64,000 nucleotides of DNA from assembly GCA_963711675.1 (NCBI GenBank), contig CAVQFB010000008.1:62001-126000 (forward strand). Direction: 5' to 3'. The notes beneath the pieces were generated by a model. That model was not told the DNA's origin. It saw only the letters and a program-made list of their open reading frames with translations, and did not search any database. The translations under genes were made by a program, and so were the position numbers. Shown in pieces: positions 25,679 to 37,066 of the stretch. The stretch comes from CAVQFB01 sp963711675. GTDB taxonomy: Bacteria > Acidobacteriota > Terriglobia > Terriglobales > Acidobacteriaceae. Positions within the stretch are counted from its first letter, which is position 1. Each line of letters opens with the position of its first letter.

Positions 25679-25802
25679 CACCACGGAGACGCGGAGACAC
25701 AGAGAACAGACGCAGGGACCTTGTGGGGACGCTCACTGATCTCCACGTGCAGACTTATAAAAGTTTTGTTGTTCTCCGTGCCTCTGTGTCTCCGTGGTAG
25801 AA
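25679..25802. repeat. inverted pair of CCACGGAGACNCGGAGA units
   Basis: The gap between hbd and the enoyl-CoA hydratase gene has CACCACGGAGACGCGGAGAC at 25680 and, in reverse orientation, CCGTGCCTCTGTGTCTCCGT at 25778, followed by GGTAG. The two arms, with about 70 bp between, could pair into a long stem. Fragments of the same unit are seen at 7250, 11714 and 26694. Confidence 0.65.
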
Positions 25803-25823
25803 GTTAATCGGTGAGCAAATCTT

Positions 25824-26606
25824 ATGAACTTCGAAAACATTCTTCTCGAAAAGAAAAATTCAATCGCTTACGTCACCGTCAACCGGCCAAAGGTGCTCAA
25901 CGCGCTGAACATGGCCACCATGGAAGAGCTGCGTGCAGCATTTCATGACATCAAGAACGATCCCGCAATCCGAGTCGCGATCCTCACCGGTTCCGGCGAG
26001 AAAGCCTTCATTGCCGGTGCCGACATCGGTGAACTCGCCAAGCACGATGCAGTCTCCGGCAAGGAATACACGCACCGCGGCCAGTCTGTGCTCAATCTCA
26101 TCGAGAACCTGGGCAAGCCTGTCATCGCCTGTATCAACGGTTTTGCGTTGGGTGGCGGATGCGAGATCGCCATGGCCTGTACTATGCGTCTGGCCAGCGA
26201 AAACGCCAAGCTTGGTCAACCGGAAGTGAAGCTGGGCATCATTCCCGGATACGGCGGAACGCAGCGTCTACCTCGGCTTGTGGGCAAGGGCATTGCCATG
26301 CAGTTGGTACTGACCGGCGAAATCATTACGGCGCAGGAAGCGCATAGGATCGGACTGGTTAATGAAGTGACCGCGCCCGCCGATCTGATTCCACGCGCGG
26401 AAGCCATCGCCCAGAAGATCATCGCCAACGCGCCGCTCGCCGTTCAGTACGCGATGGAGGCAGTCAACAAGGGCATGGAAATGACGTTGCCGGAAGGCCT
26501 GTACCTGGAGGCGGTATTGTTCGCGGTCAGCTGTTCCAGCGAAGACAAGAAGGAAGGCACCACGGCGTTTCTGGAGAAGCGGGCAGCGCAATTTAAGGGG
26601 AAGTGA
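25824..26606 (+). CDS. enoyl-CoA hydratase/crotonase
   Basis: A 260-residue crotonase that adds water across trans-2-enoyl-CoA. The oxyanion-hole motifs AFIAGADIGEL and GFALGGGCEIAMAC are clear, and both catalytic glutamates are there: E114 in GGCEIA and E134 in GQPEVKLGIIPGYGGTQRLP. This double glutamate supports a hydratase rather than another crotonase-fold enzyme. It works with the 3-hydroxyacyl-CoA dehydrogenase just upstream; the pair is probably cotranscribed despite the repeat between. Confidence 0.93.
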   Translation: MNFENILLEKKNSIAYVTVNRPKVLNALNMATMEELRAAFHDIKNDPAIRVAILTGSGEKAFIAGADIGELAKHDAVSGKEYTHRGQSVLNLIENLGKPVIACINGFALGGGCEIAMACTMRLASENAKLGQPEVKLGIIPGYGGTQRLPRLVGKGIAMQLVLTGEIITAQEAHRIGLVNEVTAPADLIPRAEAIAQKIIANAPLAVQYAMEAVNKGMEMTLPEGLYLEAVLFAVSCSSEDKKEGTTAFLEKRAAQFKGK

Positions 26607-26607
26607 C

Positions 26608-26713
26608 GGCGTTGTGCGGGCGTCAGCGCAGCGGGAGCCCGCAGCCGTCATCCCGAGCGAAGCCGAGGGATCTCGCGCGGGGAATTGCGGATTGCACCAC
26701 GGAGTCACGGAGA
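26608..26713 (+). repeat. composite dispersed repeat before ribH
   Basis: It starts GTTGTGCGGGCGTCAGCGCA, forms a hairpin GCGGGCGT...GGGAGCCCGC, continues GTCATCCCGAGCGAAGCC and ends near GATCTCGCG. Next comes CACCACGGAGTCACGGAGAA at 26695-26714. The first part is shared with the element at 44729 in the ribosomal cluster. Confidence 0.65.
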
Positions 26714-26726
26714 AGAATCATTCCCG

Positions 26727-27719
26727 ATGAAATGTGCGGTGATCACGACTCGGGCGCAGAGCAAGGAGGATTTCAACCTCCTGACAAAAATGCTCGACGC
26801 GTTGGGCCTTCCGTCTCGAGAACTGGAGGAGTATGACAACTTTTGCCTCAAGCCTTTCTTGCCCCCTGAGTTGATCTTAGAAGTCATTCATAGTGAGACT
26901 TCCCGTGTTTATCCAGACTTGGAACTTATGATCTCTGATCCTGACACGGCGATCGAGATTGTGAAGAAAATGGGTTTGAAGATTGTGGCGGATAACTCGG
27001 GCCCGGAGCCTAAGCACGTCTCTCGAGATTTCGATGTGTCCCTGCCAGGTGGAACGAATGTCAGGTTCAGGGGATTTCGGATGGGCGGCGTAGAGCCGTC
27101 ACACCATGGCGCAACGGAAGGCACTCTGGACGCGAAGGGAAAGACACTCGGTATTGTCGTCTCCCGCTTCAACTCGTTCATTACGGAGCGACTGTTGGCT
27201 GGGTGTGTGGACGGGTTGCTCCGTTGTGGTGTGGAATTCTCGAAGGGTTACGAGATCATCCGCGTTCCCGGTGCCTTCGAAATTCCCTCCGCCGCCCGCA
27301 CTGCCGCCGAAACCGGAAAGTACGACGCCATCATCTGCCTCGGCTGCCTCCTTCGTGGCGACACCGCCCACTACGACGTGATCGTCAACGAAGTTACGCG
27401 CGGCATCGGCCAGTCCGCGCAGGAGACCGGAGTTCCCCACGCCTTCGGTGTCCTTACCTGCGATACGCTCGAGCAGGCGATCGATCGCGCCGGCCTGAAA
27501 ATGGGCAACAAGGGTTTCGAAGCCGCGTTGGCCGCTGTCGAGATGGCAAATCTGACAAAAGCTGTCAGCTCTCAGCGATCTAGGAAAGCTGTCGGCTCTC
27601 AGCCGTCAGCTGTCGGTAAGACCAAAAAAGTTCCCGGTTCTCAGTCCCCGGTTCTCAGAAAGAACAAGGTCAAACCCAAGACCGCCGTTTCCACTGGGAA
27701 GCGCAAGCCGCGCCGGTAA
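26727..27719 (+). CDS. ribH: 6,7-dimethyl-8-ribityllumazine synthase with unknown N-terminal domain and repeat-derived tail
   Basis: RibH makes ribityllumazine, the penultimate riboflavin step. The 330-residue product is about twice the normal 155. Residues 137-277 are the RibH core: IVVSRFNSFITERLL, VPGAFEIPSAA, LGCLLRGDTAHYDVIV with the catalytic histidine, FGVLTCDTLEQAIDR and GNKGFEAALAAVEM. Residues 1-130 (starting MKCAVITTRAQSKEDFNLL) form a coherent but unrecognised domain in the same frame. Residues 278-330 are a Ser/Gln/Lys-rich tail read from 7-bp repeats. An internal ATG at 27081 could start a near-normal RibH. Fusion, or two genes joined by a lost stop, are both possible. Confidence 0.85.
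   Translation: MKCAVITTRAQSKEDFNLLTKMLDALGLPSRELEEYDNFCLKPFLPPELILEVIHSETSRVYPDLELMISDPDTAIEIVKKMGLKIVADNSGPEPKHVSRDFDVSLPGGTNVRFRGFRMGGVEPSHHGATEGTLDAKGKTLGIVVSRFNSFITERLLAGCVDGLLRCGVEFSKGYEIIRVPGAFEIPSAARTAAETGKYDAIICLGCLLRGDTAHYDVIVNEVTRGIGQSAQETGVPHAFGVLTCDTLEQAIDRAGLKMGNKGFEAALAAVEMANLTKAVSSQRSRKAVGSQPSAVGKTKKVPGSQSPVLRKNKVKPKTAVSTGKRKPRR
27566..27660 (-). repeat. 7-bp repeat tract inside the 3' end of ribH
   Basis: CAGCTCTCAGC, GCTGTCGGCTCTCAGCC, GTCAGCTGTC, then TTCCCGGTTCTCAGTCCCC and GGTTCTCAG are the reverse complements of the GAGCTGA and GAGAACTGGGAACT repeats found before many genes here. They are translated as the RibH tail. The matching forward units CTGAAAGCTGACTGCTGACAG follow at 27739, just before nusB, so the region could form a hairpin. 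Confidence 0.65.
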
Positions 27720-27764
27720 ATTGCCATACTCGTATAAACTGAAAGCTGACTGCTGACAGCTCCC

Positions 27765-28196
27765 ATGGGCACCCGCCGCAAATCCCGCGAACTGGCATTG
27801 CAGATGCTTTTCCAGGCCGATATGGGCAAGCAGGCCGCCCCCGAGGTCCGGCGCACCTTTTGGGCAGAGAGAAACACGGTGGCGGAGGACGTGCGTGGTT
27901 TCGCGGAAGATCTGTTCCGGGTCGCCATCGACCGCGCACCTGAGATCGATCAGATGATCGAGCGGCACGCCCAGCACTGGCGTATGGACAGGATGGCGGC
28001 CGTGGACAGGAACATCATTCGCGCCGCAGTTGCGGAATTCATGGGCTATCCCGCGACGCCGAAAGCGGTCATCATCAACGAAGCCCTGGAAATTGCCCGC
28101 AAGTTCTCCAGCCCCGAATCCCTGCAATTTATCAACGGAGTTCTCGACAGCGTTGGGAAAGAGTTAGAGACGCAGTCGCACAGCTCGATTCGCTAA
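27765..28196 (+). CDS. nusB: transcription antitermination factor NusB
   Basis: NusB binds boxA RNA with NusE (S10) for rRNA antitermination. The 143-residue all-helical protein starts GTRRKSRELALQMLFQADMG, with the family's basic RRKSRE...ALQ motif, and has AAVDRNIIRAAVAEFM, PKAVIINEALEIARKFSSPE and FINGVLDSVGKEL at the C-terminus. The ribH-nusB order is common in bacteria. No ribosome binding site is obvious; the upstream bases are a 7-bp repeat. Confidence 0.93.
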   Translation: MGTRRKSRELALQMLFQADMGKQAAPEVRRTFWAERNTVAEDVRGFAEDLFRVAIDRAPEIDQMIERHAQHWRMDRMAAVDRNIIRAAVAEFMGYPATPKAVIINEALEIARKFSSPESLQFINGVLDSVGKELETQSHSSIR

Positions 28197-28244
28197 GCCT
28201 GATTTTCCCCAGTTCCCAGTCAACGCGCAATCCCTTCACTTGAT

Positions 28245-30569
28245 TTACGGCTGTATTGCCAGCAGATCAGGCGCGCAAGTGTAGGAAGTGCCGTTGCAAA
28301 GATTGAAATTCACGGGAAAGGAGATCTGCTTGATGTCGCCGCCAGCCACTGTGCTCACCGCATGTACGAGATTGTCCGTGGCGCCGATGTACATCATCGT
28401 GCCATCCACCGTGACATCGCCACTCACCGGTTTTACGTTCCCGGCCAGGGGTATAGCCGTGCTGGTTTGTCCTCCCACGTCGTAGGAGATCACCGATCCG
28501 AGATCGCTGGACAAGACGTATGCCTTGGTGCCATCGGTGGTGACCAGGAAACGGAGAGGGGTGAATTTCCCTAACCCCAGGTTGACGAACGAGGCGGGCG
28601 GCAAGAAAGAAAACGTGCCGCAACCGCTCGTGGGCGAAGGGGTCGCACTGCCTTCGATGATGTCGATTCCAGGCGAGTCCAGCGCCAGGAAGTGAGTGCC
28701 GTCAACCAAGGCTCTGAGGGTCGTCAGGTTGCCTTGGGTCGCTAACGGCGCAGAGATTCCGTCCGTGCACAGCTCAACCGCACTGACGGAAGCCGAGTTG
28801 CCGCCCCCTGCAATTACGGCAAATGATCCAACCGGTAGAAACGCCACGTCAGCGATAGGCGCCGTCAGCGGGATCGTCTTGAGCGGTTCCAGCGTGGAAT
28901 AGACGTATAGGTGATCGCCGGCAGCAATGTAGGCTTTCAGGTTGTCTGGCGAGAAGGACGCAGCCGTCGCGCCCGTGATGGGGAGTCGCACCACATTACC
29001 CGTGGTGCTTTGGCTAAAAATAAATACTTGGTTGGGATTGCTTATTGTGTCGGAGACAATGATCAGGTCGTTATTAGGTGAAACCGTCAAAACCTTTCCT
29101 GTCACCGTACTGAATGTTGTGACGGTGGGAGGACTTGCCGTCGGGTCCAATACCATCAGCCCGTTCTGACTTCCTAAATACGCTCGGTTTCCCTGCCGGT
29201 TAAACACGAAGGAGTTCGGAGAGTTAGGCAATACGACGTTGTTTCCCACAACGTTACCCGGGACCGTGATTGGTACCACATTGGCGGTACACCCGAAATT
29301 TGTGCCACACCCGGTCGTCGAGACGAATGCTGTTGTCGTCTGTCCCGTGTTATTGCTCGTGGCAGCCACCGTGAATGTCATGGCCGCATTGGCATAAATC
29401 GGCTGCGGCGGCGTTATTCCCATATTGCAGCTTGGCGGTGTGCAGGACGCAATCACATCCCCACCGCCCACCAACGATGTCGTTACCACCCCGCTTGAAC
29501 TCACCGCTACGGCTGCCGGTTCGGAGGCGCTCCACGTAAGCTGCACACCGGTCAGAGTTACGCCCAGGGTGTCTAACACGGTGGGCGTGATGGTCTTGCT
29601 CGTTCCCTTGGTGACGTTGAAAATATTCCCCGTAGCTCCGTTCACTTCCAGGGTGATCGACTGCACCGGGCAGGTCTCAAAATTCACGAATGAACTGGTC
29701 ACCCCAGCGGCCGATGCCGAGATCTGCGTCATCCCCGGATTGCCGGCCGTGGCGATAGCTTGATTGGACAAAAGCGTCAGATTGGTTTGGTCCAGCTTCA
29801 CGATGGAAGCGTTTACCTGGGTAAAGCTCAGAGGCCCGACCGTCGCTGTCACGTCTTGACCCAGGCTGAAAGCTTTGGCCTCGTAGGTCACGGACTGGGC
29901 CTGCGAGAGACCCACCGTCGCTCCCGGACTCCCCCCGGTACAGGACGTCGTGGGAGGATTGATCGGCACAATCGTGATGCTGTCGATGTGCTGGTGCACA
30001 TAAACGGTTACAGGCGGGCTGGAGATGCCGGAGGCTGAGGCCGTCACCGTGGCCACCCCCGAGGGGCCCGGCGTGCACACAGCTGGACTGGTTAGGGAAT
30101 CCCAACTGCCTCCACACGCCAGTCCCCCACTTGAAATGGTCAGCACCGCGGCATTGCTGGAACTGTAGTTGAGAGGCGCAGTGATTGCCCGGCCGTTGGC
30201 GGTCGGTGTTCCCGTGAACTGAAGGGTCGAGCCTTCGTCCATCGAGGCATTAATGGTCGGATTTATGCTGATCGAGGTTGGCACTGCAGCCAGTGCCAGG
30301 GGGCGACTGGTACTACAGCCGGATAGCCCCCCCAGCGTGATCAGCAGAATTATTGCAGTTAGTAAAAGGGAACTACACCTTCCCACGAACCCTCCGGGCT
30401 TCCCCAACCCACGCGGAAGCGAGCACATGATGTTCTGGAAAAACCCAAGTGTAGAGGCTCGGAATCGTTTCAGCAAGCCGAGCGCGCTCGCGGGACCCTC
30501 GTACGAGACTGGTGCAGGTAGGTTTCGACTGCAAGCTTGGCGTACGGAATTCGGCTCGTCATGCGGCAT
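28245..30569 (-). CDS. large Ig-like/beta-propeller lipoprotein
   Basis: A 774-residue exported protein. The lipoprotein signal TAIILLITLGGLSGC ends at about residue 85 from the listed ATG at 30569, which has GAGGGG upstream; the ATG at 30428 gives a more usual signal length. Then come BIG2-like Ig repeats (SISINPTINASMDEGSTLQF, SITIVPINPPT, SITLEVNGATGNIFNV) and a C-terminal propeller-like half of short repeating strands (AYLGSQNGLMVLDPT, VLTVSPNNDLIIVSD, AYVLSSDLGSVISYDV, MYIGATDNLVHAVS). Role unknown; a surface protein is inferred. It is convergent with nusB. Confidence 0.75.
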   Translation of the reverse strand: MPHDEPNSVRQACSRNLPAPVSYEGPASALGLLKRFRASTLGFFQNIMCSLPRGLGKPGGFVGRCSSLLLTAIILLITLGGLSGCSTSRPLALAAVPTSISINPTINASMDEGSTLQFTGTPTANGRAITAPLNYSSSNAAVLTISSGGLACGGSWDSLTSPAVCTPGPSGVATVTASASGISSPPVTVYVHQHIDSITIVPINPPTTSCTGGSPGATVGLSQAQSVTYEAKAFSLGQDVTATVGPLSFTQVNASIVKLDQTNLTLLSNQAIATAGNPGMTQISASAAGVTSSFVNFETCPVQSITLEVNGATGNIFNVTKGTSKTITPTVLDTLGVTLTGVQLTWSASEPAAVAVSSSGVVTTSLVGGGDVIASCTPPSCNMGITPPQPIYANAAMTFTVAATSNNTGQTTTAFVSTTGCGTNFGCTANVVPITVPGNVVGNNVVLPNSPNSFVFNRQGNRAYLGSQNGLMVLDPTASPPTVTTFSTVTGKVLTVSPNNDLIIVSDTISNPNQVFIFSQSTTGNVVRLPITGATAASFSPDNLKAYIAAGDHLYVYSTLEPLKTIPLTAPIADVAFLPVGSFAVIAGGGNSASVSAVELCTDGISAPLATQGNLTTLRALVDGTHFLALDSPGIDIIEGSATPSPTSGCGTFSFLPPASFVNLGLGKFTPLRFLVTTDGTKAYVLSSDLGSVISYDVGGQTSTAIPLAGNVKPVSGDVTVDGTMMYIGATDNLVHAVSTVAGGDIKQISFPVNFNLCNGTSYTCAPDLLAIQP

Positions 30570-30626
30570 CCCCTCAACCCTCGGTAATGTTCCCCGTCTT
30601 CGGAAGTTTGATGCGCCGGTATGTAA

Positions 30627-30656
30627 TTGACGAGTTCTTGAATCGCTTGTTATATT
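30627..30656 (+). promoter_or_regulatory. sigma70-like promoter of the str ribosomal cluster
   Basis: TTGACG at 30627-30632 and TATATT at 30651-30656 are separated by 18 bp (17 bp if TTATAT is taken as -10). It is the best promoter match in the gap before rpsL and points the right way, giving a predicted transcription start near 30663. Confidence 0.6.
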
Positions 30657-30662
30657 TGTAGG

Positions 30663-31091
30663 GTTCCGCGAGTTAATTCTGGCTTGCCTGTAGCGGCGGT
30701 TTTTACCCTGCGCTTCGCGCGTGTGTGTAACGACCTCGAAAATTAGCGGCTGAGCTTTACAGATTACGAGCTTCTGGCAATTCAGTAGGGCCGGGAAGCA
30801 TCCTCGCTGACACGCCTCGCGCGCACCTTTCGACCATCGGAAGGCTATGCGGGGCCGGGCTGGCGAAACGGAGCACCTCCGTGGTTGGGCTTGGTGCCAC
30901 CGTCGTCGGCGATGTCCGAAACGGAAACGTTTAAACTCTCTCGGGTTTGGTATGCCCCGCGAGAAGTATGGCTGGCAAATCGCCAGTCAGTTCCCGGCTG
31001 GGAATTGAAGAGTGAGCAGGCGCGTCGGTGAGGTGTGCCGATGTGCCGCGGTTAGCCCTGTGCCACGAGTGCTGAAGGAGTAGCGAAGAGA
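30663..31091 (+). other. long leader before rpsL
   Basis: About 430 nt lie between the predicted promoter and rpsL with no convincing gene. Visible features are short inverted pairs (CGCTTCGCGCG near 30713, GGGCCGGGCTGG near 30853), AACGGAAACGTTTAAACTC at 30921-30939, and CAGTTCCCGGCTGGGAATTG at 30988-31007, which can fold (TTCCCGGC/GCTGGGAA). It may carry translational feedback sites for S12/S7, but no known motif is recognised. Confidence 0.35.
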
Positions 31092-31466
31092 GTGCCTACA
31101 TTCAATCAATTGGTTCGCTCAGGCCGCACGCGACCGCGCTACAAGACGGCCAGTCCGGCTTTACAAGGGTGTCCGCAGAAGCGGGGAGTCTGTACCCGTG
31201 TGTACACCCAAACCCCGAAGAAGCCGAATTCCGCGCTGCGCAAGGTCGCGCGCGTGCGGCTCACAAACGGTATTGAAGTCACAACCTATATTCCCGGAGT
31301 GGGACACAACTTGCAGGAGCACTCGATCGTTCTCATCCGCGGTGGTCGCGTGAAGGACTTGCCGGGTGTCCGCTACCACGTGGTCCGGGGAACTCTGGAC
31401 GCGGTTGGAGTCGCGAATCGCAAGCAGAGCCGGTCCAAGTACGGTGCCAAGCGGCCGAAGGCGTAG
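31092..31466 (+). CDS. rpsL: 30S ribosomal protein S12
   Basis: S12 lies at the decoding centre. The 124-residue protein has the universal PTFNQLVRSGR start, CPQKRGVCTRVYTQTPKKPNS and the GVGHNLQEHSIVLIRGGRVKDLPGVRYH block, site of streptomycin-resistance changes: K in TPKKPNS and GRVKDLPGVR are wild type. The start is GTG at 31092, with GAAGGAG about 12 bases upstream. First gene of the str operon. Confidence 0.97.
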   Translation: MPTFNQLVRSGRTRPRYKTASPALQGCPQKRGVCTRVYTQTPKKPNSALRKVARVRLTNGIEVTTYIPGVGHNLQEHSIVLIRGGRVKDLPGVRYHVVRGTLDAVGVANRKQSRSKYGAKRPKA

Positions 31467-31473
31467 GAAGATT

Positions 31474-31556
31474 TCTCAGTTCCCGGTTCTCGCTTCCCAG
31501 TTGGAACGTTAGCCGGCCTTAACTGAGAACTGACAACAGAGAACTGAGAACTTAAA
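31474..31556. repeat. 7-bp repeat inverted pair between rpsL and rpsG
   Basis: TCTCAGTTCCCGGTTCTCGC on the left and AACTGAGAACTGACAACAGA followed by GAACTGAGAACTT on the right are reverse complements of each other. They could form a long imperfect stem between two cotranscribed genes; the last unit ends just before the rpsG ATG, replacing a normal ribosome binding site. Confidence 0.65.
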
Positions 31557-31560
31557 AAAT

Positions 31561-32031
31561 ATGCCACGTAAAGGACATATCGCCAAGCGCACGGTAGAGG
31601 CAGATCCGGTTTACGGCTCCGACCTCGTCACGAAATTTGTGAACTCGATGATGTGGCAGGGCAAGAAGTCGACTGCCGAAGGCATCTTTTACGAAGCGTT
31701 GACCAAGCTGCAGCAAAAGGGCGGCGACGAAGCGTTGAAGCTGTTCAAGAAGGCCGTCGAGAACGCCAAGCCCTTGCTTGAAGTCAAGACCCGGCGCGTC
31801 GGCGGCGCCAACTATCAGGTGCCGGTGGAAGTGAACGCGGACCGCCGCACGTCTCTTGCGATTCGCTGGCTGATCTCCTACTCCCGCGGACGCGGCGAGA
31901 AGGGCATGATCGACAAGCTCAGCAACGAGCTTCTCGATGCTGCCAACAATCGCGGCGCTGCAATCAAGAAGAAGGAAGATGTGCACCGCATGGCGGAAGC
32001 CAACAAGGCCTTCGCGCACTACCGGTGGTAA
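31561..32031 (+). CDS. rpsG: 30S ribosomal protein S7
   Basis: S7 starts 30S head assembly and contacts mRNA at the E site. The 156-residue protein has the expected PRKGHIAKRTVEADPVYGSD, LVTKFVNSMMWQGKKSTAE, VGGANYQVPVEV and LAIRWLISYSRGRGEKGM segments and ends KAFAHYRW, the normal length. It starts with ATG 31561 directly after the repeat tract. Confidence 0.97.
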   Translation: MPRKGHIAKRTVEADPVYGSDLVTKFVNSMMWQGKKSTAEGIFYEALTKLQQKGGDEALKLFKKAVENAKPLLEVKTRRVGGANYQVPVEVNADRRTSLAIRWLISYSRGRGEKGMIDKLSNELLDAANNRGAAIKKKEDVHRMAEANKAFAHYRW

Positions 32032-32073
32032 CAGTTTTGAAGGTTCGGAGCCCCAGAAAGAGTATTTAAGACC

Positions 32074-34164
<2,091 letters not shown>

Positions 34165-34206
34165 ATCTGGGGCAGGCAACGGTTCGTTGTCGCCCGGAGA
34201 TTCTGG

Positions 34207-34512
34207 GTGGGCGACGGTAGACACGAAGAGTTCGAAGCAGTCTTCGGGTTGGCGGGAATTTGGAGCACGGTTCTGGGTCGAGGTGAAGGTTATCTCGGCT
34301 CTGAAGTAAAGTGCGAATCGCAAGAACAGCGGCAGTACGAAGTTCTGGACTTCTGGGTTTCGCACGTTGAATTCGAGAGGTTTCGTGCGAAGTTTGCTGC
34401 GGACTGCCAGAGACTGGATCTGGCTATGGCTGCCGCGGGACTGGTTGAACGGCATGAAACGATCGGAACTTACTACGAAGATGTTGATGGAGACGATTTA
34501 GTCTCCGCTTAG
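34207..34512 (+). CDS. ABM (antibiotic biosynthesis monooxygenase)-like small protein
   Basis: An ORF of 101 residues from GTG 34207, between fusA and tuf. It reads like an ABM/dimeric alpha-beta-barrel protein: RHEEFEAVFGLAGIWSTVL, RGEGYLGSEVKC, YEVLDFWVSHVEFERFRAKF and ERHETIGTYYED follow the family pattern EFE..Y....W..L.....GY.G.E and Y...D.W.S...F..F. The first beta strand, RFVVARRFWVG, is coded upstream of this GTG in the same frame and extends back without a start codon to the fusA stop. The true start may be the GTG at 34161 (overlapping the fusA TGA) with a lost base, or a non-standard codon. Oxygenase activity is not implied. Confidence 0.55.
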   Translation: MGDGRHEEFEAVFGLAGIWSTVLGRGEGYLGSEVKCESQEQRQYEVLDFWVSHVEFERFRAKFAADCQRLDLAMAAAGLVERHETIGTYYEDVDGDDLVSA

Positions 34513-34529
34513 ATCCAGGAGCTGAGGAA

Positions 34530-35717
<1,188 letters not shown>

Positions 35718-35844
35718 CAAATATTAGAGGGTTGTGTCGGAGATCCCTCGCTGTGCTCGGGATTTCGGCACGCGGCTCAGACGCCGCGTTAACGCCTCAA
35801 GTTCTTTCCTTCCGGACGGCCGGAAGGGGATAGAGAGACCAAAC

Positions 35845-36174
<330 letters not shown>

Positions 36175-36270
36175 GCGTGTGGGGACGGCCGCCCCCGGCC
36201 GTCCATGCGGAGCGTAGCTCCGCAACTCAGCGGGCCGAATAGCCCGCCGCGCAGCCCCAGCCAATAGCCA
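36175..36270. repeat. REP-like palindromes between rpsJ and rplC
   Basis: Two strong hairpins, GGACGGCC-GCCCCC-GGCCGTCC (36183-36204) and GCGGAGC-GTA-GCTCCGC (36207-36223), are followed by AGCGGGCCGAATAGCCCGCC. The last resembles the AATAGCCC part of the element at 4436. They lie inside a transcribed ribosomal operon. Confidence 0.6.
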
Positions 36271-36297
36271 CGAGCCACGCTGGGAACGGAGAAGGAA

Positions 36298-37029
36298 ATG
36301 GCAAAGGTAGCAGGAATTCTGGGAAAGAAGGTCGGGATGACACAACTCTTCGATTCGAAGGGTGACGTTCGTCCAGCTACGGTGTTGCAGGCGGGGCCGT
36401 GTGTGGTCACGCAGCACAAGAGCAATACGAAAGACGGCTACGATTCTGCCCAGATCGGACTGGTCGAGTTCGTCAAGGAATCACGGGTTACCCAGCCCAT
36501 GCGCGGACACTTTGCCAAGCACAATCTGCCTCCGATGAAGTTTCTGCGTGAGGTGCCCATCGAGGTTGAAGAGAAGACGGAAGCCGATGGCGCCGTGAAG
36601 GTTGGCGAGCGCGTACTGGTCGACATTTTCGAAGGCGAAAAGTTTGTGGACCTGGTTGGAGTCAGCAAGGGCCGGGGATTCACCGGTGTTGTGAAGCGGC
36701 ACCATTTCGGCGGCGGTCCCAAGTCGCACGGCTCGATGTTCCAGATCACCGGTTCGATCGGCTCTTCGGCATTTCCTTCGCGTGTGTTCAAAGGAATGCG
36801 CATGTCAGGACACATGGGGAACGCGCGGGTAACGGTGCGGAACCTGCGCATTCTTGGTGTGGACAAAGACGAGAATTTGCTAGTAGTCGAGGGCAGCGTG
36901 CCGGGTCCGAACGGTGGCTACGTTGTGATTACCAAGGCGAAGAAGCCGCCAAGAGAGCGTCGCGGATTTGCCGGCGCCGCCACGGTCGATCCGTTGAAGG
37001 CAGCCAAGCGCGCTGCGAAGAAAGGTTAG
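36298..37029 (+). CDS. rplC: 50S ribosomal protein L3
   Basis: L3 is an early 50S assembly protein near the peptidyl transferase centre. The 243-residue product begins VAGILGKKVGMTQLFDSKGD and has the family line SKGRGFTGVVKRHHFGGGPK SHGS, then RVFKGMRMSGHMGNARVTVR. A C-terminal basic tail of about 30 residues (AKKPPRERRGFAGAATVDP on) makes it longer than the usual 205-215. The ribosome binding site GGAGAAGG precedes ATG 36298. Confidence 0.96.
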   Translation: MAKVAGILGKKVGMTQLFDSKGDVRPATVLQAGPCVVTQHKSNTKDGYDSAQIGLVEFVKESRVTQPMRGHFAKHNLPPMKFLREVPIEVEEKTEADGAVKVGERVLVDIFEGEKFVDLVGVSKGRGFTGVVKRHHFGGGPKSHGSMFQITGSIGSSAFPSRVFKGMRMSGHMGNARVTVRNLRILGVDKDENLLVVEGSVPGPNGGYVVITKAKKPPRERRGFAGAATVDPLKAAKRAAKKG

Positions 37030-37066
37030 GACCGGGCGCTGAGTAGCGAGTACCGGGAACAAGCAT

